From: Vibrio albus
GTDB taxonomy: Bacteria > Pseudomonadota > Gammaproteobacteria > Enterobacterales > Vibrionaceae
Direction: 5' to 3'
DNA length: 64,000 nucleotides
Assembly: GCF_003144035.1 (NCBI RefSeq)
Contig: NZ_QFWT01000004.1
Location: 248,001-312,000 of the forward strand
The notes beneath the pieces are model-generated. The model was not told where the DNA came from. It was given only the letters and a program-made list of their open reading frames with translations, and did no database searches. Both the position numbers and the translations under genes were made by a program. Below, in pieces: positions 58,328-64,000 of this stretch (the first letter of the stretch is position 1; each line of letters starts with the position of its first letter).

Positions 58328-59493
58328 TCCTTAATGGCCTGAGTCTTCACAGAGGTCTTGGCCGGTTCCAGCCGGATAAACAGAGCCAGAGCCCCCATTA
58401 TCGCCATCCCCCAGAACATCGAGCCCCCCCAGCGCTCAAACCCCCAGCCGCTTATCGTGGTGATCAGAGCCATAACCGCCCCGAGAGGTATTGCGTTATA
58501 CAGTGCCTGAAGAGGAACCATCCGATTTTCCGGTACACTCTGGATATAACGAATAGCGGCAATATGTGCGATAGCAAACGTCACAGCATGCAGCATCTGA
58601 ACCAGAGCCAGTGCCCATAAATCCGTTGTTGTCGCAGTGAGTGTCCAGCGTACTATCACGCCTAACGACGCCGCCAAAAACATCATCCGCATGCTCCAGC
58701 CGGCTAATAATTTTTTACTGGTCGCAAACAGGAGGATTTCTGCAATCACACCCAGGCTCCATAAATACCCGATGATATCTTCAGAGTATCCCGCGCCTTT
58801 CCAATAGATTGAGCTGAAACTGTAGTAAGTGGCATGACTGCCCTGGATCAGAGAAACCAGAACCAAAAAACGCAGTACTTCTTTATCCATCAGCAAGGCC
58901 AGTAGTTTGGGCCTTTCCGTCGTCTCATCACCGTCAGAAACCGGGGCTGGATGAGGAAGACGCATCGACAACAACAGAGAGACCGCTGTACCGGCCAGCG
59001 CCGTCCAGACAATCGCCTCAGAACCAAACTGAGCGACCAGATAGCCAACGGCACTGGAGCCTGCGATAAAAGCAATCGACCCCCACAATCTGGTACGTCC
59101 GTAGTCCAGCACATTCAGCTTAGAGTAATAGTTCGCCATCGCATCAGACAGCGGAATGGCCGGACCACAGCAGAGGTTATACAACACGGTCGCCAGAAGC
59201 ATCAGCCAGAAGTTTCCACCAAGCACAAAGTGAAAAGCGATAAACAGCACAGACCCCAGGCTCAGCCAACGCAGGGCCGGGATCAAATATTCAACCTTAT
59301 GTAACCTGGGCGTGATAACCAGGTTAGAAACACAGCGCGTAGCAAAGCTCACACCGATCAGAATACCGATATTCGCTGCCGATACGCCCTGCCCTTCATA
59401 CCAGAGTCCCCAGAATGGAATATAAACACCATAAGAGAAGAAGAAACCGAGAAAATACTGAGAAATCCATGCGTAAGGAGAGGGAGACAGCAT
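58318..59493 (-). CDS. MFS transporter, 3-phenylpropionate permease (HcaT)-like
   Basis: About 391 residues with twelve predicted helices. The start at 59493 (MLSPSPYAWISQYFLGFFFSYG) has AGGA 7 nt upstream and begins directly before helix 1; a 37-residue longer frame is unlikely. The motifs YIPFWGLWYEGQG, GPAIPLSDAMA and DYGRTRLWGSIAFI are those of the HcaT/nucleoside-H+ symporter-like group. In E. coli HcaT is tied to phenylpropionate catabolism, but no such genes are near, so the substrate is unknown. Confidence 0.82.
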   Translation of the reverse strand: MLSPSPYAWISQYFLGFFFSYGVYIPFWGLWYEGQGVSAANIGILIGVSFATRCVSNLVITPRLHKVEYLIPALRWLSLGSVLFIAFHFVLGGNFWLMLLATVLYNLCCGPAIPLSDAMANYYSKLNVLDYGRTRLWGSIAFIAGSSAVGYLVAQFGSEAIVWTALAGTAVSLLLSMRLPHPAPVSDGDETTERPKLLALLMDKEVLRFLVLVSLIQGSHATYYSFSSIYWKGAGYSEDIIGYLWSLGVIAEILLFATSKKLLAGWSMRMMFLAASLGVIVRWTLTATTTDLWALALVQMLHAVTFAIAHIAAIRYIQSVPENRMVPLQALYNAIPLGAVMALITTISGWGFERWGGSMFWGMAIMGALALFIRLEPAKTSVKTQAIKEAR

Positions 59494-59857
59494 AAACACA
59501 TCCTGATGACAAAACAGACAGAAAACGGCGCTATTATGCGCCTGTTTGTCGGGTGAAAAAAGGGAATAACACGGAAAAATGGTTTCCTCGTTCCCCATAA
59601 GCATACTCTGCCAGAGAAACAGGCTGGCTTGTTACCTGCATTTGCTTAGGAGGGATAAACAAAATGTTAACCGTGCTGCAAATCAGAAACATTCCCCATG
59701 GTGATTAGACCAGTAAATTGCTGCTATTTGCTGTGATTTATCTATAATCGTCAGTTAATTTGATTATTGATGAAATTTTGACTAGAATTTTGTCACAGTT
59801 CTTCAAGCAATAACTGTTATACATTGTTATAACCACGTTTAACGGAGATAGCTTCAA
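59494..59857 (+). other. Intergenic region between the MFS gene and aroQ
   Basis: Holds the divergent promoters. GTTATA-CATTGT-TATAAC (59816-59833) is a perfect inverted repeat 25 bp before aroQ, and TTATTGATGAAATTTTGACTA-like sequence at 59764 resembles a LuxR/HapR site (16 of 22). No coding frame is supported. Confidence 0.45.
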
Positions 59858-60310
59858 ATGCCTGCAAAATCACGCATTCTGCTTCTGAATGGTCCCAATT
59901 TAAATTTGTTAGGTGTTCGAGAGCCGGGGCACTACGGCTCCCAGACTCTGGATCAGATCGTAAGTGATCTTGAAACACTGGCGGCAAAATCCGGAGCAGA
60001 ACTGACGCATTTACAGTCAAACCGGGAATATGAATTAATAGAAGCGATTCATCAGGCCCATAATAATATCGATTTCATCATAATCAACCCAGCCGCCTTT
60101 ACCCATACCAGTGTTGCCATTCGTGATGCATTGCTGGGTGTCGCGATTCCGTTTATCGAAGTACACCTGTCAAATGTTCACGCTCGGGAGCCTTTCCGCC
60201 ATCACTCTTATCTGTCCGATAAAGCAGTGGGCGTTATCTGTGGGTTAGGAGCCAAAGGGTACCAATTTGCCTTAACGGCGGCTATTGAGCAACTAGCCGT
60301 TTTAAAGTAA
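59858..60310 (+). CDS. aroQ: Type II 3-dehydroquinate dehydratase
   Basis: A 150-residue shikimate-pathway enzyme. Type II landmarks: [19 protein letters not shown] (catalytic Tyr/Arg loop), [31 protein letters not shown] and [18 protein letters not shown]. It works as a dodecamer in the cytoplasm. It is followed by accBC, the common aroQ-accB-accC-prmA-dusB order of gammaproteobacteria. Confidence 0.98.
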   Translation: MPAKSRILLLNGPNLNLLGVREPGHYGSQTLDQIVSDLETLAAKSGAELTHLQSNREYELIEAIHQAHNNIDFIIINPAAFTHTSVAIRDALLGVAIPFIEVHLSNVHAREPFRHHSYLSDKAVGVICGLGAKGYQFALTAAIEQLAVLK

Positions 60311-60432
60311 GTCTCGGTGATAAAGCACGCTACAGCCCTGCGACCAGCCGATACAAAAAAAAGTAAGAACGAACTAATCTCATTCTCCTCTGTCAGAGTG
60401 GGAATGACTCACGAAATAAAGAGAAAGACACT

Positions 60433-60894
60433 ATGGATATCCGTAAAATTAAAAAGCTTATCGAATTAGTAGAAGAATCTGGTATCGCCGAGCTTGAAAT
60501 CTCTGAAGGTGAAGAGTCGGTACGTATCAGCCGCTCCGGAACTCCAGCTCCAGTAGCCCCGATGCAATATGCAGCACCGGCTCCAGTTGCACCAGCGGTA
60601 GCACCGGCTCCGGTTGAAGCACCAGCGGCAGCGGCACCTGAAGCACCAGCAGAACCTGCTGGTCATAAGGTTCTTTCTCCAATGGTCGGTACTTTCTACC
60701 GTTCACCAAGCCCGGATGCAAAATCATTCGTTGAAATTGGTCAGACAGTGAATGTTGGCGATACTCTGTGTATCGTAGAAGCCATGAAAATGATGAACCA
60801 AATCGAAGCAGATAAGGCTGGCGTAGTGACTGCCATTCTGGTTGAAGATGGTCACCCTGTTGAGTTCGATCAGCCTCTTGTTGTTATCGAATAA
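60433..60894 (+). CDS. accB: Biotin carboxyl carrier protein of acetyl-CoA carboxylase
   Basis: A 153-residue protein with an N-terminal dimerisation segment, an Ala/Pro-rich linker (~36-76) and the biotinyl domain (~78-153). The biotin is attached at K119 in the EAMKM motif. It carries carboxybiotin between AccC and AccAD in fatty acid synthesis. accC follows after 14 bp. Confidence 0.98.
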   Translation: MDIRKIKKLIELVEESGIAELEISEGEESVRISRSGTPAPVAPMQYAAPAPVAPAVAPAPVEAPAAAAPEAPAEPAGHKVLSPMVGTFYRSPSPDAKSFVEIGQTVNVGDTLCIVEAMKMMNQIEADKAGVVTAILVEDGHPVEFDQPLVVIE

Positions 60895-60908
60895 TAGGGG
60901 TTCATCAT

Positions 60909-62252
60909 ATGTTAGATAAATTAGTCATCGCAAACCGTGGCGAGATCGCGCTGCGGATTCTGCGTGCATGTAAAGAGCTGGGTATTAAGACGGTTGCGGT
61001 TCACTCAACTGCCGACCGCGACCTGAAACACGTCCTGCTGGCGGATGAATCTATCTGTATCGGCCCGGCACGTGGTATCGACAGCTACCTGAACATTCCC
61101 CGCATCATTTCAGCAGCAGAAGTCACCGGTGCGGTTGCCATCCACCCGGGTTACGGTTTCCTGTCTGAAAACGCAGACTTTGCCGAACAGGTTGAGCGCA
61201 GCGGCTTTATTTTTGTTGGCCCTAAAGCGGAAACAATCCGCATGATGGGTGACAAAGTTTCGGCTATCACTGCGATGAAAAAAGCGGGTGTACCTTGTGT
61301 ACCGGGCTCTGACGGACCACTGAACGACGACCCTGATGCCAACCGCGCTCACGCAAAACGTATCGGCTATCCGGTTATCATCAAAGCGTCCGGTGGTGGC
61401 GGCGGCCGTGGTATGCGTGTCGTACGCAGTGAAGCGGATCTTGTCGAAGCGATCGCAATGACGCGTGCGGAAGCAAAAGCGGCTTTCAACAACGACATGG
61501 TTTACATGGAAAAATTCCTGGAAAACCCTCGTCACGTCGAAGTTCAGGTGATTGCTGACGGTCAGGGCGGCGCTATCCACCTGGGCGAACGTGACTGCTC
61601 TATGCAGCGCCGTCACCAGAAAGTGGTGGAAGAAGCTCCGGCTCCGGGCATTACCGAAGAGATGCGTAAATACATCGGTGAGCGCTGTACCCGTGCCTGT
61701 ATCGAAATCGGCTACCGTGGTGCCGGTACGTTCGAATTCCTGTACGAAAACGGTGAGTTCTACTTTATTGAAATGAACACCCGTATTCAGGTTGAACACC
61801 CAGTAACAGAAATGGTTACCGGCGTGGATCTGATCAAAGAGCAGCTGCGTGTTGCGGCAGGTCAGCCGTTATCCTTCACTCAGAACGATATCAAGATCCA
61901 CGGTCATGCTATTGAATGCCGTATCAACGCAGAAGACCCTGAGCGCTTCCTGCCTTGTCCGGGTAAAATCGAGCGCTTCCACTCACCAGGTGGTATGGGC
62001 GTTCGCTGGGAATCTCACATCTACACAGGCTACACAGTACCGCCGCATTATGATTCCATGATCGGTAAACTGATCACCTACGGTGAAAACCGCGATGTGG
62101 CGATTGCCCGCATGAAAAACGCACTGGGAGAGATGATCGTAGAAGGTATCAAAACCAACGTACCTCTGCAGCAGGACATCATGAACGACGAAAGCTTCCA
62201 GCACGGTGGAGCCAATATCCACTACCTGGAAAAGAAACTGGGCTTACAATAA
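60909..62252 (+). CDS. accC: Biotin carboxylase subunit of acetyl-CoA carboxylase
   Basis: A 447-residue ATP-grasp enzyme that carboxylates biotin on AccB. Features: N-terminal [19 protein letters not shown], glycine-rich lid [31 protein letters not shown] and [16 protein letters not shown] catalytic core. Length equals E. coli AccC (449). It is translated directly after accB; a strong terminator ends the pair. Confidence 0.99.
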   Translation: MLDKLVIANRGEIALRILRACKELGIKTVAVHSTADRDLKHVLLADESICIGPARGIDSYLNIPRIISAAEVTGAVAIHPGYGFLSENADFAEQVERSGFIFVGPKAETIRMMGDKVSAITAMKKAGVPCVPGSDGPLNDDPDANRAHAKRIGYPVIIKASGGGGGRGMRVVRSEADLVEAIAMTRAEAKAAFNNDMVYMEKFLENPRHVEVQVIADGQGGAIHLGERDCSMQRRHQKVVEEAPAPGITEEMRKYIGERCTRACIEIGYRGAGTFEFLYENGEFYFIEMNTRIQVEHPVTEMVTGVDLIKEQLRVAAGQPLSFTQNDIKIHGHAIECRINAEDPERFLPCPGKIERFHSPGGMGVRWESHIYTGYTVPPHYDSMIGKLITYGENRDVAIARMKNALGEMIVEGIKTNVPLQQDIMNDESFQHGGANIHYLEKKLGLQ

Positions 62253-62278
62253 GTAACCCGTTTCGGCGTTGAATATAA

Positions 62279-62310
62279 GGATGGAGATACCCTTATCTCC
62301 ATCCTTTTTT
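62279..62310 (+). terminator. Terminator of accBC
   Basis: GGATGGAGATA (62279-62289) pairs with TATCTCCATCC (62294-62304), then TTTTTT. Confidence 0.92.
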
Positions 62311-62378
62311 ATTCCTTCTTGCCCGACTTCTGCTACACTCCCCCACAAATTTTAACCATTCAAACCGAGAGTTTTCCC

Positions 62379-63266
62379 ATGCCCTGGATTCAAATCAAAC
62401 TCAATGCCACTGATGCTAATGCAGAATCAATCGGCGATATGCTGATGGAAGAGACCGGCGCACTGTCCGTCACCTTTCTGGATGCCAAAGATACCCCAGT
62501 ATTTGAGCCCATGCCGGGAGAGACGCGTCTTTGGGGGGAAACGGATATCGTAGCCCTCTATGATGCTGAAATCGATACAGCGCTGGTTTTAGAGCAAATT
62601 AAAGCCTCCAATATGCTGGACAACAATTTTGCTTACAAAGTTGAACAGCTGGAAGACAAAGACTGGGAACGCGAATGGATGGAAAACTTCCACCCGATGA
62701 AATTTGGCGAGCGTCTGTGGATCTGCCCTAGCTGGCGAGATGTGCCTGATCCGGATGCGGTTAACGTGATGCTAGACCCTGGCCTGGCCTTTGGTACCGG
62801 CACCCACCCGACCACCTCCCTGTGCCTGGAGTGGCTGGAAGGGCTGGACCTGAACGGCAAAACCGTGATCGACTTCGGCTGTGGCTCAGGCATCCTGGCT
62901 ATTGCCGCCATCAAACTCGGCGCGGCAAAGGTCATCGGTATTGATATTGACCCGCAGGCAATCATCGCGTCCAAAGACAATGCCGGCCGCAACGGGGTTG
63001 CTGATCAGCTGGAACTGTACCTGCCTCAGGATCAGCCTGCGGATTTACAGGCAGATGTCGTGGTCGCCAACATTCTTGCCGGTCCATTACGTGAACTGTC
63101 CGGGGTGATCAAAGGCCTCATAAAGCCTGAAGGCCTGTTGGCCATGTCCGGCGTACTGGACACACAGGCAGAAGATGTGGCGAATTACTATCGTGACGAC
63201 CTGCAGGTTGACCCGATTGTTGAAATGAAAGAATGGTGCCGAATCTCAGGACAGAAGAAGGCCTGA
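62379..63266 (+). CDS. prmA: Ribosomal protein L11 methyltransferase
   Basis: About 295 residues. The start at 62379 ([12 protein letters not shown]) fits the family and has GAGAG upstream; a TTG at 62319 was rejected. An N-terminal L11-recognition domain is followed by a Rossmann methyltransferase domain with [15 protein letters not shown] and the SAM motif [15 protein letters not shown], and the [10 protein letters not shown] motif IV. It trimethylates L11. dusB follows in the same direction. Confidence 0.97.
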   Translation: MPWIQIKLNATDANAESIGDMLMEETGALSVTFLDAKDTPVFEPMPGETRLWGETDIVALYDAEIDTALVLEQIKASNMLDNNFAYKVEQLEDKDWEREWMENFHPMKFGERLWICPSWRDVPDPDAVNVMLDPGLAFGTGTHPTTSLCLEWLEGLDLNGKTVIDFGCGSGILAIAAIKLGAAKVIGIDIDPQAIIASKDNAGRNGVADQLELYLPQDQPADLQADVVVANILAGPLRELSGVIKGLIKPEGLLAMSGVLDTQAEDVANYYRDDLQVDPIVEMKEWCRISGQKKA

Positions 63267-63352
63267 TTCTCTTCCGCAATAGGATTCCACGGCTAATTGA
63301 CTGAAAAACATACAATTTAAAAAACAAATTGTAAAATGCTCAAAAATTAGTC

Positions 63353-63389
63353 TTTTCACGCACCAAAAAAATGCGTAAAATGCGCGCCC
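63353..63389 (+). promoter_or_regulatory. Candidate promoter of dusB(-fis) with GC-rich discriminator
   Basis: TTTTCA (63353-63358), 17 bp, TAAAAT (63376-63381), then GCGCGCCC. A GC-rich discriminator is typical of growth-rate and stringently controlled promoters such as that of dusB-fis. Confidence 0.45.
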
Positions 63390-63416
63390 TTGCTGGTATA
63401 GAAGTATATTGCTGTT

Positions 63417-64000
63417 TTGAAGATCGGAAACTATCAACTTAAGAACAACCTGATTGTTGCACCCATGGCTGGTGTCACCGATCGACCATTTCGAGAGTTG
63501 TGTCTCCGGTATGGTGCGGGTATGGCGGTCAGCGAAATGATGTCCTCCAATCCGCGTCTGTGGAAAACATCAAAATCAAAGCAACGCATGGTACATGAAG
63601 GCGAATCGGGCATTCGTTCGGTACAGATTGCGGGCGCAGATCCTCAGCTGATGGCTGAGGCAGCACAACACAGCGTTGAGAACGGTGCGCAAATCATCGA
63701 TATCAACATGGGTTGTCCGGCTAAAAAGGTGAATAAGAAGCTGGCTGGCTCAGCACTGCTTCAATACCCGGAAATCATCAAACAGATTCTGACCGCGGTA
63801 GTGGAAGCGGTGGAGGTTCCGGTTACTCTGAAAACCCGTACCGGCTGGAACACAGACAATAAAAACTGTGTTGAAATAGCAAAAATGGCCGAAGACTGCG
63901 GCATACAGGCACTGGCTTTGCACGGGCGAACCAGAACCTGCATGTACAAAGGCGAGGCAGAATACGACAGCATTAAAGCCGTCAAAGCTGCGATATCTAT
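63417..64000 (+). CDS. dusB: tRNA-dihydrouridine synthase B (partial, C-terminus outside window)
   Basis: The first ~194 residues run to the right edge. The frame opens with a TTG at 63417 ([25 protein letters not shown] once read from the second codon, given here in part); no ATG or GTG upstream fits the conserved start. FMN-binding and active-site motifs are [23 protein letters not shown], and [11 protein letters not shown] with the catalytic cysteine. The enzyme reduces uridines in the tRNA D-loop. In E. coli fis is the next gene, probably just outside the window. Confidence 0.93.
   Translation, partial: MKIGNYQLKNNLIVAPMAGVTDRPFRELCLRYGAGMAVSEMMSSNPRLWKTSKSKQRMVHEGESGIRSVQIAGADPQLMAEAAQHSVENGAQIIDINMGCPAKKVNKKLAGSALLQYPEIIKQILTAVVEAVEVPVTLKTRTGWNTDNKNCVEIAKMAEDCGIQALALHGRTRTCMYKGEAEYDSIKAVKAAIS

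Overview
The window is a stretch of core chromosome from a gammaproteobacterium of the family Vibrionaceae; the genus cannot be fixed from sequence alone. Pointers to the family are an ArgH fused to an N-acetyltransferase domain, an AphA-type PadR regulator just downstream of ppc, a DUF3624 protein beside groESL, and the gene orders metF-metL-metB-metJ-malic enzyme-rpmE-priA-cytR-ftsN-hslVU-menA-rraA-zapB-glpX and tpiA-pfkA-fieF-cpxP-cpxRA. No rRNA, tRNA, CRISPR array, insertion sequence, prophage or integron was seen. Both window edges cut a gene: dctP on the left and dusB on the right.

Layout. 1-5536: a TRAP transporter binding protein diverges from gabD-gabT (GABA to succinate), followed by a MocR-type regulator that lacks the usual PLP-binding lysine and has an extra C-terminal domain. 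5633-6903: wreckage of a hexuronate catabolic locus, with 5'-truncated eda and uxaA fused head to head. 7133-10115: yheT-yheU-prkB and crp. 10190-14329: a polyprenyl-phosphate glycosyltransferase, a flippase-like membrane protein, an ArnT-like transferase and a PAP2 phosphatase, probably an envelope glycan or lipid A modification set. 14594-18658: groESL, a DUF3624 protein and a lipoprotein alkaline phosphatase. 19079-25469: arginine biosynthesis, argCBGH diverging from argE across tandem ArgR boxes. 25822-29428: ppc and aphA. 29576-35052: the methionine genes metF, metL, metB and metJ with MetJ boxes. 35254-46644: malic enzyme, rpmE, priA, cytR, ftsN, hslVU, menA, rraA, zapB, glpX. 46768-55649: a SufR-like regulator, DUF3135 and DUF805 proteins, tpiA, pfkA, fieF, the Cpx envelope-stress system, trmL and fxsA. 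55795-64000: dsbD, a NUDIX hydrolase, an MFS transporter, aroQ, accBC, prmA and dusB.

Most of the window is ordinary housekeeping DNA and I did not find a new multi-gene defence or mobile system. The observations most worth following are the degenerate MocR regulator with its duplicated operator-like motif in two promoter regions, the collapsed eda/uxaA junction, a perfect eight-copy heptamer array that covers the metJ stop codon together with a related dispersed CTAG element, and the aphA leader with a candidate Qrr sRNA pairing site. Several regulatory sites (CpxR, MetJ, ArgR, CRP, sigma-32) match textbook spacing closely enough to be called by eye.
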